Program-made: the position numbers and the translations under genes
The notes under the pieces: model-generated
What the model was told of the DNA's origin: nothing
What the model saw: the letters and a program-made list of their open reading frames with translations, nothing else
Databases searched by the model: none
Assembly: GCA_024277055.1 (NCBI GenBank)
Contig: JAJRVZ010000173.1
Span: 1 to 36,842 of the forward strand
Direction of reading: 5' to 3'
From: Calditrichota bacterium
Lineage (GTDB): Bacteria > Calditrichota > Calditrichia > JAJRVZ01
Length of the DNA stretch: 36,842 bases
Shown here: one piece after another, positions 9,614 through 18,186 of the stretch
Numbering within the stretch: the stretch's first letter is position 1
Layout of the letters: each line of letters opens with the position of its first letter

Positions 9614-12600
9614 ATGAGAATCAAGTTTTTACATATCTGTCGCATCCTGTTCTTTTTATTGATCCCGCCGGTTCTATACGCCCAGCAAATTGTCATACCC
9701 CGTGTCGAATCAATGCCCAACCTGCCGCAACCATTTGAAATGCGCAACTGGCGGCAGGTAGCCCTTGACTACGACACTTTCGTTTTTGACCTTAATAAAA
9801 GCGGACAATATCTGCCGCTGATATGGACGGATAATAACGGAGTAAACTACCCCAATCACAGCCGTTTCGGAATTCACACGGTCGTCGGGACTCCTTTTCC
9901 GCTGAACGCAGAAGCGATCAATGCGCTGCCCGCAGTGATCGGCGCCGGTTTATGCGGTGTGGACAAATCCGATCAGAACGGTCGCAACTGGGTGCTGATG
10001 TGCGAGGAATGGTTCAACCGGCGGCCGCAGGAAAATGTATATCTTAACGGACCGGTAACTTCCAGCGGAAACGACTGGTGGTACGACACCATGCCCAATG
10101 TATTTTTTTACCAGTTAAACGATTTATATCCCGGTACCGGAGATTTTGATTTCCAGTTTACATCGATTGCGGATCGCTGGCTGCAGGCAGTTCAGGCCAT
10201 GGGCGGCAGCACCACCCCCTGGCAGGTTCCCTATATGAATTACCGTGCCTGGCATCTGGCGGATATGACGCCGAACAACAGCGGGGTTCCGGAACCGGAA
10301 GCCGCCGGAGCGATTGCATGGATATTATACAATGCCTGGATTCAGACTGCGGATGAAAACTATCGCATCGGCGCCGAATGGGCAATGGAATTTCTGAACG
10401 GCTGGAGCAGCAATCCTTCCTACGAACTGCAACTGCCCTACGGTGTTTACACGGCCGCACGGATGAACGCCGAACTGGGGACAATCTATGATGTGGAAAA
10501 ACTGGTTAACTGGTGCTTCAATATCGGCCCGCTGCGCCAGTGGGGGGTGATCACCGGCAGCTGGGGCGGTTACGATTGCTACGGACTGGTTGGAGAAGCG
10601 CTGGGAGAAGGACAATATGCATTCACCATGAACGGGTTCCAGATGGCGGCGGCGCTGATACCCATGGTGCGCTACGATGACCGCTTTGCCGCGGCCATTG
10701 GAAAGTGGGTACTGAATCTGGCCAACGCTTCCCGGCTGTTTTATCCCGACTTTCTTCCGGATTACAACCAGGACAGTGGGGAATGGGCGCATCAGTACGA
10801 TTCGCTCTCCGTAATCGCCCACGAGGCGATGCGCCGCGACTGGAACGGCGTCAGTCCCTATGCCACCGGCGACGCCGTCAGCGGCGGATGGGGTGCCACT
10901 AATCTTGCTCTGTATTCTTCATCGCATGTCGGCTATCTCGGCGCGGTGCTGGATACAACCGAAGTTCCGGGAATACTCATTCTCGATCTACTTAAAACCG
11001 ATTTTTATCATAACGAAGCGTACCCGTCTTTTCTGGTTTATAATCCCCATGTATCACAGCGGTCAATAACGCTGAATACAGGTAATTCGACGGTAGATAT
11101 TTATGACACAGTTGAAAACAGTTTTATAGCCGTTTCGGTCAGCGGGCCGGTCGCCGTGGATATTCCGGCTGATGTCGCTCGTGTGCTTGTTCTCGTTCCC
11201 GCCGGCGGTGTACAGCGTTACGAACTTGACCGTTTTCTGGTGAACGATGTGGTCGTCGATTATCGCGCCGGGCAAGCGGTTGTGAACCATCCTCCCCGCA
11301 TCAAAGCGTTAGCCGCAGATGCGGCACAGGTTGAATCGGGCCGGACGATTGCCCTCTATTGCACTGCAGAGGATGCGGATGGTGATTCGCTTAATTACAG
11401 CTGGCAGGTATCGGCAGGTACGATTTCCGGAATTGGTGACAGCATTCAATGGACGGCGCCCGATTCGGCAGACACGGTCTGCATCCGTTGCCTTGTCAGC
11501 GATCCTCAGGGGGCTGCGGACAGCGCCGCCGTTCAAATTGATGTTCAGACCTTTATCAACCATGATCCGCTCATTGAAAACCTGAATGCCGTGCCCCGAA
11601 AGCTGGACCTGCAGGCCTCAACCTCCGTCCGCTGCTTGGCAACCGATGCCGATAATGACAGTCTACAGTATGAATGGTCAGCCAAAGCGGGCAGTTTTTC
11701 CGGAAACGGTGCCATCGTGGAATGGACGGCACCGGATACAGCAGGAAATTATTATCTGGCTTGTAAAGTTACCGATTCACACGGTGGATTTGTACGGGAC
11801 AGCATCCGTGTGATGGTGCGTGATTTTTCTCAGCAGCAGACCGGTTCGATGATCGCCTGGTATCCGCTGGACGGCAATGCGCAGGATGCCGGCGGTAACG
11901 GACACCACGGTTCGGTAAACGGAGCCGTTCCGGTGGCCGATCGGTTCGGAAACAACAACAGCGCTTTTTGGTTCGACGGCGTAAACGACAATATCACCGT
12001 TCCCAATCATGACAGCCTTAATTATCAGCAGGCCATATCGATCAGTTTCTGGATGCAGATCGGTGAATTTTATGAACGGGAAGCCCACCCGTTGTCGCAC
12101 GGAAGCTGGCAGAATCGCTGGAAAGTTTCCATCGGCTCCCGGCGCCTGCGCTGGACGATAAAAACGGATTCGCCGCAAAACGGCGGTGTCATCGATCTCG
12201 ATAGCGAAAGCCTGTTGCAAACTTTCACGGATTATCATGTAGTTGTAATTTATGACGGGACCGATATGGAGATATGGATCAACGGTCAGCTGGATGCCTT
12301 TGCCTCATGGAGTGGAAATTTGCTTCCGTCGCCGGTTGATTTTCTCATGGGACAGGTACTGCCGTCACAAAGCCAGTATAATTTCAAAGGAATTCTGGAT
12401 GATGTGCGTATTTTTGACTACGGTCTGACGGTTGATGAAATCCGGTCGTTATATAGCGCTACAAGAATTTACGGTCCGCTGACCGAATCCATTCCCAATC
12501 AATTTTTTCTCTACCAGAATTATCCGAACCCGTTTAATCCGCTGACAAAGATTTCTTTTGATCTGCCGACCCGCCAATTTATATCGCTGCAGGTTTACAA

Positions 12601-12763
12601 TTCCCTGGGTCAGATGATCGTTACGCTGATCGAATCAAATATGCCTGCAGGACATCATACCTGTGTTTTCGATGCCGGCGACATCGCCGCCGGAATCTAC
12701 TATTATCAATTGAAGGGCGAATACATTCCACGACAGACCCGCAAAATGCTGCTGCTTAAATGA
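9614..12763 (+). CDS. Large secreted T9SS-sorted protein: unrecognised N-terminal domain + two Ig/PKD-like repeats + LamG/concanavalin-like domain + T9SS type A sorting domain
   Basis: Signal peptide (FLLIPPVLYAQQ); N-terminus IPRVESMPNLPQPFEMRNWRQVALDYDTFVFD; two repeats (HPPRIKALAADAAQVESG..., HDPLIENLNAVPRKLDLQ...); LamG-type (GMIAWYPLDGNAQDAGGNGHHGSV... FWFDGVNDNITV...); C-terminus FFLYQNYPNPFNPLTKISFDLP...MLLLK. Confidence 0.85.
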   Translation: MRIKFLHICRILFFLLIPPVLYAQQIVIPRVESMPNLPQPFEMRNWRQVALDYDTFVFDLNKSGQYLPLIWTDNNGVNYPNHSRFGIHTVVGTPFPLNAEAINALPAVIGAGLCGVDKSDQNGRNWVLMCEEWFNRRPQENVYLNGPVTSSGNDWWYDTMPNVFFYQLNDLYPGTGDFDFQFTSIADRWLQAVQAMGGSTTPWQVPYMNYRAWHLADMTPNNSGVPEPEAAGAIAWILYNAWIQTADENYRIGAEWAMEFLNGWSSNPSYELQLPYGVYTAARMNAELGTIYDVEKLVNWCFNIGPLRQWGVITGSWGGYDCYGLVGEALGEGQYAFTMNGFQMAAALIPMVRYDDRFAAAIGKWVLNLANASRLFYPDFLPDYNQDSGEWAHQYDSLSVIAHEAMRRDWNGVSPYATGDAVSGGWGATNLALYSSSHVGYLGAVLDTTEVPGILILDLLKTDFYHNEAYPSFLVYNPHVSQRSITLNTGNSTVDIYDTVENSFIAVSVSGPVAVDIPADVARVLVLVPAGGVQRYELDRFLVNDVVVDYRAGQAVVNHPPRIKALAADAAQVESGRTIALYCTAEDADGDSLNYSWQVSAGTISGIGDSIQWTAPDSADTVCIRCLVSDPQGAADSAAVQIDVQTFINHDPLIENLNAVPRKLDLQASTSVRCLATDADNDSLQYEWSAKAGSFSGNGAIVEWTAPDTAGNYYLACKVTDSHGGFVRDSIRVMVRDFSQQQTGSMIAWYPLDGNAQDAGGNGHHGSVNGAVPVADRFGNNNSAFWFDGVNDNITVPNHDSLNYQQAISISFWMQIGEFYEREAHPLSHGSWQNRWKVSIGSRRLRWTIKTDSPQNGGVIDLDSESLLQTFTDYHVVVIYDGTDMEIWINGQLDAFASWSGNLLPSPVDFLMGQVLPSQSQYNFKGILDDVRIFDYGLTVDEIRSLYSATRIYGPLTESIPNQFFLYQNYPNPFNPLTKISFDLPTRQFISLQVYNSLGQMIVTLIESNMPAGHHTCVFDAGDIAAGIYYYQLKGEYIPRQTRKMLLLK
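11279..11820 (+). repeat. Two tandem Ig/PKD-like domain repeats within the T9SS protein
   Basis: Protein-level repeat: NHPPRIKALAADAAQV...CTAEDADGDSLNYSWQVSAGTISGIGDSIQWTAPDSADTVCIRCLVSDPQGAADSAAVQIDV and NHDPLIENLNAVP...CLATDADNDSLQYEWSAKAGSFSGNGAIVEWTAPDTAGNYYLACKVTDSHGGFVRDSIRVMV. Confidence 0.8.
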
Positions 12764-12840
12764 ATTTCTTTTTATACGCTGTTGGAATGAATCACTGATT
12801 TTGATTGTTGGAGTAAGTATAATTTTGCCGTAACAAATAT

Positions 12841-14160
12841 ATGCAAAAACAGCAAGCCACTTATCCCATCTACCCCATCCTGTCCGTCAATTTTGTCGGC
12901 ACCCTGGGTTTCAGCATCGTTCTACCGTTCCTGATATTTCTGGTTACCCGCTTCGGCGGCAATGCGTTTATTTACGGATTGACTGGTGCCACCTACTCAT
13001 TTTTTCAATTTATCGGTGCACCGTTACTGGGACGCTGGTCGGATCGCAGCGGGCGCCGGAAAATTCTGTTGCTCAGCCATCTGGGCACACTTTTTTCCTG
13101 GCTGATTTTTCTGGTTGCCCTGTACACGCCGGTTGAACCGCTTGCCGAAATCGACTGGCCGCTGGCCGGCGCTTTTACCCTGACGCTTCCATTGCTGATC
13201 CTGTTTGCAGCCCGTGCACTGGATGGCATTACCGGTGGCAATATTTCCGTGGCCAATGCTTATCTGGCGGATATTACCCCGGACGAGCAGCATAACGCCA
13301 ATTTCGGCAAAATGGCTGTTTCAGCCAACCTGGGTTTTGTCGTCGGTCCGGCCATTGCCGGGTTGCTCGGAACAACAGCCTGGGGCGAGGTCCCACCGGT
13401 GTTGGCAGCCATTGCCATTTCAGTAGTGGCTGCCCTGCTGATAATTTTTGCACTGAAGGAACCGGAGCATTGTGAACTGGACAGCGATCCTTTACCGGGT
13501 GGCGTTCGCAAACTTCTGGGACAGGAATTAAAAGACTGTTTTCAACCGACCGGTTCGGAGCCGGTCGGTTTCCGTGAAATTCTCGGAATGGCCCCTGTGC
13601 GCCGCTTGCTGGCAATCTATTTTTTCGTGTTTCTGGGCTTTAACTTTTTTTATATCGCCTTTCCGGTGTACGCGGTGAAAGAGCTGCACTGGCAACTCAG
13701 CGATACCGGACTGTTTTTTTCATTTTTCGGGCTGGCAATGGGATCGGTACAGGGTCCGCTGCTCAGCCGCCTGTCGAAAAAGTACGAAGAATCGAAACTG
13801 ATCGTTGCCGGTAACGTGATTCTTATCGGCGGATTTTTGCTGTTTACATCGACTGCGACAATAATCATGTACGCAGCCGCCCTTTTGATTTCGCTGGGAA
13901 ACGGTATCATGTGGCCCTCGGTTATGGCGCTGCTTTCCAAATCGGCGAAAAAAGAATACCAGGGCGCAGTACAGGGCCTGGCCGGCAGTTTGGGCAGTCT
14001 GGCCAGTATCATCGGTTTGATTGTTGGGGGAATATTGTATGAGTGGCTGGCCGGACATATTTTCATTCTGTCGTCAGCCATAATGTTGCTGGTATTTTTT
14101 CTTTCGCTGGCTTTGCGCAAGATTACGGTAGACGGAAGCGCCGTGAATCAGATCCCATAA
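12841..14160 (+). CDS. MFS transporter (TetA-like drug:H+ antiporter family)
   Basis: 12-TM-like hydrophobic protein; motif-A-like GAPLLGRWSDRSGRRKILLLSHLG; NISVANAYLADITPDEQHNANFGKMAVSANLGFVVGPAIAGLLG. Confidence 0.9.
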   Translation: MQKQQATYPIYPILSVNFVGTLGFSIVLPFLIFLVTRFGGNAFIYGLTGATYSFFQFIGAPLLGRWSDRSGRRKILLLSHLGTLFSWLIFLVALYTPVEPLAEIDWPLAGAFTLTLPLLILFAARALDGITGGNISVANAYLADITPDEQHNANFGKMAVSANLGFVVGPAIAGLLGTTAWGEVPPVLAAIAISVVAALLIIFALKEPEHCELDSDPLPGGVRKLLGQELKDCFQPTGSEPVGFREILGMAPVRRLLAIYFFVFLGFNFFYIAFPVYAVKELHWQLSDTGLFFSFFGLAMGSVQGPLLSRLSKKYEESKLIVAGNVILIGGFLLFTSTATIIMYAAALLISLGNGIMWPSVMALLSKSAKKEYQGAVQGLAGSLGSLASIIGLIVGGILYEWLAGHIFILSSAIMLLVFFLSLALRKITVDGSAVNQIP

Positions 14161-14402
14161 AATTCGTTCCGGTCATTGCCGCGATTTTGCGATAAATCTG
14201 CAAGGGGATATATATCCGTCGGTCTGCTGAGGATAAAATCCTGATTGCTACCCCGCAATCCCGGTAATTCATATTTCGGAATGCAGAATTACGTACAAAC
14301 CGGCTGAATTAAACCGTTGTTGGAAACTTTTTCCGTTTTCCTGACAACTACCATATTATTTACCCGGAATATCCGGGGTGTCCGGAATACTCTCGCCGGA
14401 AG

Positions 14403-14615
14403 TTATGTCCATTGCGTAATCCGCTTGCCCTCTGAGTCAGTAAAAGAACCGGTGATAATTATGATCAGGTCGACCATCATCCAGATTCCAAGACCGCTGA
14501 TGGTAAGCAATTGCAGAACTGCGGTACCGATTTTGCCGACGAAGAAACGATGTGCACCGAACACCCCGAAAAACAAACAAAGAAGAAATGCCGGCAGAAT
14601 TCTTTTCTCGCTCAT
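14403..14615 (-). CDS. TM2 domain-containing protein
   Basis: 70 aa; LPAFLLCLFFGVFGAHRFFVGKIGTAVLQLLTISGLGIWMMVDLIIIITGSFTDSEGK is the canonical TM2 pattern. Confidence 0.92.
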   Translation of the reverse strand: MSEKRILPAFLLCLFFGVFGAHRFFVGKIGTAVLQLLTISGLGIWMMVDLIIIITGSFTDSEGKRITQWT

Positions 14616-14962
14616 TTTTTGTCTCCGTTACAATTTTAAATATCGGAAAAGGGTTTAAGAAAGGGAATTTTACGATAATCCTTCCGTAAAGTATAAAGAA
14701 TTTTTAAAAACTGAAAATTCATATTCATAATATTTTTATAATTTAAAGAATTTTATTGAAATCGCAGGATTTTGTGTTTTTTAGTTAATCGTGAATATTC
14801 TGATTTAAAAATTCCCTTGTTTATTTGTAGCGCGAATTACATTTCAAAGACACCTTTTTATTCAACAGACGGATTTGTAAGCAGAATTATATTTTGAATC
14901 TTCCCGTAGATTTAACCTTGCCCGTATTCTTAACGGGTTACCTAAACAAGGAGGACAGACTT

Positions 14963-15493
14963 ATGCGTACGAAGGTAAAGATTCTTGTTGTATTTGTGGT
15001 TGCCGCATTTGTTCTTACGGCCTGCAGTATGATGGCCGGAATGATGGGCATGGGCGATCTGATGACGTCTATGGAAAACATGGACGCCGTGATGTCCATG
15101 AACATGCAGCAACGTAAGCAGCATATGATGAAGAAACAGCAGGCAATGCTGGACTATGGAAAGACCCTTTTCCACGACAGCAAACTGGGCAGGAACGGAC
15201 AGAATTGTAATTCCTGTCACCCGGGCGGGGCCACCACCGGCGGAGAAGCACAGGTTCCGATGACCCGGATGAAGATGCCGATACCGACGCTGATCGGCGC
15301 CTCAGCCCGTTTCCCTAAATTTAAAGTACCGAATGATCGTGTTATCACCCTGGCGCAAATGGATAATAATTGTATAAAGATGTTCATGGGTGGTGAAGCG
15401 CTTCCGTTGAAATCGCGCGAATCGGTGGCACTTGCCATGTATGTCACTTCCTTGAGTAATGAAAATGAAGTTGCCGTCGGTTCGGGTAAATAA
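14963..15493 (+). CDS. Mono-haem c-type cytochrome lipoprotein (copy 1)
   Basis: ATG at 14963 preceded by AAGGAGG; lipobox (FVLTACSMM); one CXXCH (NCNSCHPGG); C-terminal NNCIKMFMGGEALPLKSRESVALAMYVTSLS. ORF track start (14894) is probably too far upstream. Confidence 0.88.
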   Translation: MRTKVKILVVFVVAAFVLTACSMMAGMMGMGDLMTSMENMDAVMSMNMQQRKQHMMKKQQAMLDYGKTLFHDSKLGRNGQNCNSCHPGGATTGGEAQVPMTRMKMPIPTLIGASARFPKFKVPNDRVITLAQMDNNCIKMFMGGEALPLKSRESVALAMYVTSLSNENEVAVGSGK

Positions 15494-15526
15494 TCGAAGT
15501 TTGCAGAATAAAGAGGAGAATGAATA

Positions 15527-16087
15527 ATGAAAGTATCCAGTCGAATAATTTCCGTAATCATGTTGCTGTTTATTGTTCTGGTTGCCGGTTGCAGCATGTG
15601 GTCGCGGCACAAACCGGAAACCCACGGTGAGATGAACAAAGGTACCATGGATGAAGCGTTGGGCAATATGAAGAGAGTAATGATGATGGATATGAACGGC
15701 CGCAAGCAGTACATGATGAAAAAAGAAGCCGAAGCGCTGGCACTGGGTAAAAAATTGTTTTTCGACACCAGTCTCAGTGAAAACGGCCGTAATTGTAATT
15801 CCTGCCATCCGAACGGCACCACCACCGGCGGTGAAGTGGAGATTCCCGAGAAAATGGGTCATGGTCCTTACAAGCTGCCCATCCCGACTTTGATCGGTGC
15901 TTCAGCCCGCTTCCCGAAATACAAGGTTCCCAACAATGAAGTGATCACGCTGGAACAAATGAATAATAATTGTATTCGTATGTTCATGGGCGGCAAACGG
16001 TTGCCGCTGGACAGCCCGGAATCCTATTATCTGGCAAAATATGTCACCTCGCTCAGCAACGGTGATAATGTAAAAGTAGGTAACTGA
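15527..16087 (+). CDS. Mono-haem c-type cytochrome lipoprotein (copy 2, tandem paralogue)
   Basis: Lipobox (VLVAGCSMW); CXXCH (NCNSCHPNG); PIPTLIGASARFPKYKVPNNEVITLEQMNNNCIRMFMGGKRLPLDSPESYYLAKYVTSLSNGD, closely matching copy 1. Confidence 0.9.
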   Translation: MKVSSRIISVIMLLFIVLVAGCSMWSRHKPETHGEMNKGTMDEALGNMKRVMMMDMNGRKQYMMKKEAEALALGKKLFFDTSLSENGRNCNSCHPNGTTTGGEVEIPEKMGHGPYKLPIPTLIGASARFPKYKVPNNEVITLEQMNNNCIRMFMGGKRLPLDSPESYYLAKYVTSLSNGDNVKVGN

Positions 16088-16089
16088 GC

Positions 16090-17142
16090 ATGCCTGTTTT
16101 CTCCCGATTGAAACGATTTTATTATTATTACATTTTTCTTGCATCCCTTTTGCCGGTTGCCTGTTCCACGTCTTCGGTGCGGCAGGCGACTGCCGGCGGT
16201 GAAAGGGAAGCGGCCGTTTCTGTGGCGGTGGCGGGTTTTATAAACAACGGTATTGTTCAGCAAAAAGGATGTCTTACCTGTCATTCAATCGGCGGCAAAG
16301 GCGGAACGGTCGGTCCGGGGTTGGATCAGGTGGGCAACCGGCGCAGTGCGGACTGGCTGCGCCGCTGGCTGATTAATCCGAATGATGTGAAAAACGGGAC
16401 CAGGATGCCGAATTTCCAGTTTTCGGAGCAGGAATTGAACGAACTGGTCGATGTATTGTCCCGCCTTAAAAAAGAATTCGATCCGCAAATGATTCTGGCC
16501 GGCAGCGGCAATCCTGCCGAAAAAGGCGAACAATTGTTCAAAAGCTATGACTGTTTCGCCTGTCACAGAATCGGAAGCAAGGGACGATTTATCGGACCAA
16601 ACCTGACCTGGCTGGGACGGCGTAAATCGGTTGAATGGGAAAAGAACTGGTTGAAGAATCCTCCCGCCTACAAACCCGACACTTTCATGCCCGATTTCGG
16701 TTTGACACCGGGCGAAATCGAGGCGCTGGCGGCGTTTGTTACATCGCAGCAGGGGCAGAGAAACAGCGAGGTCAAAAAGTGGGAAGAGAACGTCATTTTC
16801 TTTCTCGACAGCCGACCACGGGAAATCGGTGAAATGTTTTACCGGCGTTTCGGCTGCGACGGCTGCCACGGCCGGCGCGGAGAAAGTGGATACCGGAATC
16901 CCAATGCTGCACCGAAGGAACAGATGCCCCGCCTGACACGTGTGGCCCGCAAAATGGATAAAGCGCAATTGACCGACTGGCTGATGAGCGGTCACCGGCC
17001 GCAGCGACTGGCCACAGAGGGCAGCGAGCCACTGTCCTGTCCGGATTGGAAAGGAGCCGTCACCGGTGATGAAGCAGGATATATTTATGATTTCCTGCTG
17101 AGCATCGCTCCAAAGAAAAAGCGATTTAAATTCGGTGGATAA
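16090..17142 (+). CDS. Tri-haem c-type cytochrome, probable lipoprotein
   Basis: Three CXXCH motifs (CLTCH, CFACH, CDGCH); lipobox LLPVACSTS; distal-Met-like motifs TRMPNF and TFMPDF for the first two domains; starts 2 nt after the preceding stop. Confidence 0.9.
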   Translation: MPVFSRLKRFYYYYIFLASLLPVACSTSSVRQATAGGEREAAVSVAVAGFINNGIVQQKGCLTCHSIGGKGGTVGPGLDQVGNRRSADWLRRWLINPNDVKNGTRMPNFQFSEQELNELVDVLSRLKKEFDPQMILAGSGNPAEKGEQLFKSYDCFACHRIGSKGRFIGPNLTWLGRRKSVEWEKNWLKNPPAYKPDTFMPDFGLTPGEIEALAAFVTSQQGQRNSEVKKWEENVIFFLDSRPREIGEMFYRRFGCDGCHGRRGESGYRNPNAAPKEQMPRLTRVARKMDKAQLTDWLMSGHRPQRLATEGSEPLSCPDWKGAVTGDEAGYIYDFLLSIAPKKKRFKFGG

Positions 17143-17352
17143 GAAAAAGAGAAGGGTTAAGAATTGCAAAAACAACAATAAGATACGGTGACGGAATGCC
17201 GGATGCTTAAGCTTGTGAGTAGAATTTCCGATTACATGAATTCAGCATCCATTTTTTTCAGCATTTTGTATTTATCTGAAATGTATGTCACGAAGTGTAT
17301 CACAATCTATTCAATCCTTTATCAGGTATTCATTTTAAAATAAGGTGAACAT

Positions 17353-18114
17353 ATGAAAAAAAGAAAAATGATTGCGGCAGCCATTGGTTCGTTGATTCTG
17401 GCTTTCATGGTCAATACGGGTTTTTCAGGCAGCGCCGGTAAAAAAAATACCAGCGCTGCCACCGGCGCAATTGAAGGCCATGTAACTTTTAAAGGAGCTG
17501 CACCCAAAGCGGAAGAAATCAAGGTGACCCGCGATCACAAGGCCTGTGGTGTTCATAAAAAATCCGAGGAGTTTGTAGTAGGTGAAAAAGGCGGCTTAAA
17601 AAATGTAGTGTTTCGGCTGAAACTGATGGGTGCGACCGCCAAATCGGCAGGAATTGCCGGGCGCGAGATCAGCCTCGAGCAGAAAGGCTGCACTTATATA
17701 CCTCATGTGCAAACCGCAACGATCGGATCCAAACTGAATATTATCAATGAAGACCCTGTATTCCATAACGTGCACGCTTTATTTGTAAAAAATGAAGATG
17801 TAAAGGAAACCCTGTTCAATATTCCGCAGATACCGGGCTCCGATCTGGCCAGACAGTCGCAGCTACTTGAAAAGACCGGCGTGTATGAATTTGTGTGCGA
17901 CGTCCATCCGTGGATGAAGTCGTTTATCATTGTACACAGCAACAATTTCGTTGCCGCCACCGATGAGAATGGCTATTACGTGTTGCCGCAAATCCCGCCC
18001 GGTGTGCACAAACTGAAAATATGGCACGAAGCGCTGGGAGAATCCGAACGGACGGTGATAGTCTCGGCAGGCAAAACACTGACCATTGACCTGCCGATTG
18101 AGCCGAATGAATAA
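17353..18114 (+). CDS. Exported cupredoxin-like protein with carboxypeptidase-regulatory-like domain
   Basis: Signal peptide; GAIEGHVTFKGAAP; blue-copper-type ligand pattern DPVFHNVHAL ... GVYEFVCDVHPWMKSFIIV (His, Cys, His, Met); C-terminal VAATDENGYYVLPQIPPGVHKLKIWHEALG. Confidence 0.8.
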   Translation: MKKRKMIAAAIGSLILAFMVNTGFSGSAGKKNTSAATGAIEGHVTFKGAAPKAEEIKVTRDHKACGVHKKSEEFVVGEKGGLKNVVFRLKLMGATAKSAGIAGREISLEQKGCTYIPHVQTATIGSKLNIINEDPVFHNVHALFVKNEDVKETLFNIPQIPGSDLARQSQLLEKTGVYEFVCDVHPWMKSFIIVHSNNFVAATDENGYYVLPQIPPGVHKLKIWHEALGESERTVIVSAGKTLTIDLPIEPNE

Positions 18115-18156
18115 ACGGTTGTGCATCGGAGATATAAAAAATTTGAAGCGAACACA

Positions 18157-18182
18157 CCCCATGCATCAGCGTGGGGTTTTTT
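18157..18182 (+). terminator. Rho-independent terminator after the cytochrome/cupredoxin cluster
   Basis: CCCCATGC-ATCA-GCGTGGGG stem-loop (one G-T wobble) immediately followed by TTTTTT. Confidence 0.85.
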
Positions 18183-18186
18183 AATT

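Noticed and set aside
14363-14377. CCCGGA-ATA-TCCGGG hairpin downstream of the TM2 gene as a terminator
   Set aside because: No proper U-tract on either strand; left unassigned.
14317-14658. 113-aa plus-strand ORF over the TM2 gene
   Set aside because: TM2 protein on the minus strand has a clear family signature; the plus ORF has none.
15217-15862. 202-aa and 186-aa minus-strand ORFs antisense to the two mono-haem cytochromes
   Set aside because: Fully antisense to well-supported paralogous genes; low-complexity, no domain.
16285-17178. 297-aa minus-strand ORF antisense to the tri-haem cytochrome
   Set aside because: The plus strand encodes three CXXCH motifs with signal peptide and close operon spacing; the antisense ORF has no recognisable domain.
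17202-17263. GGATGCT...AGCATCC followed by T-rich sequence after the tri-haem cytochrome gene as a terminator
   Set aside because: Loop of roughly 38 nt is too long for a convincing intrinsic terminator.
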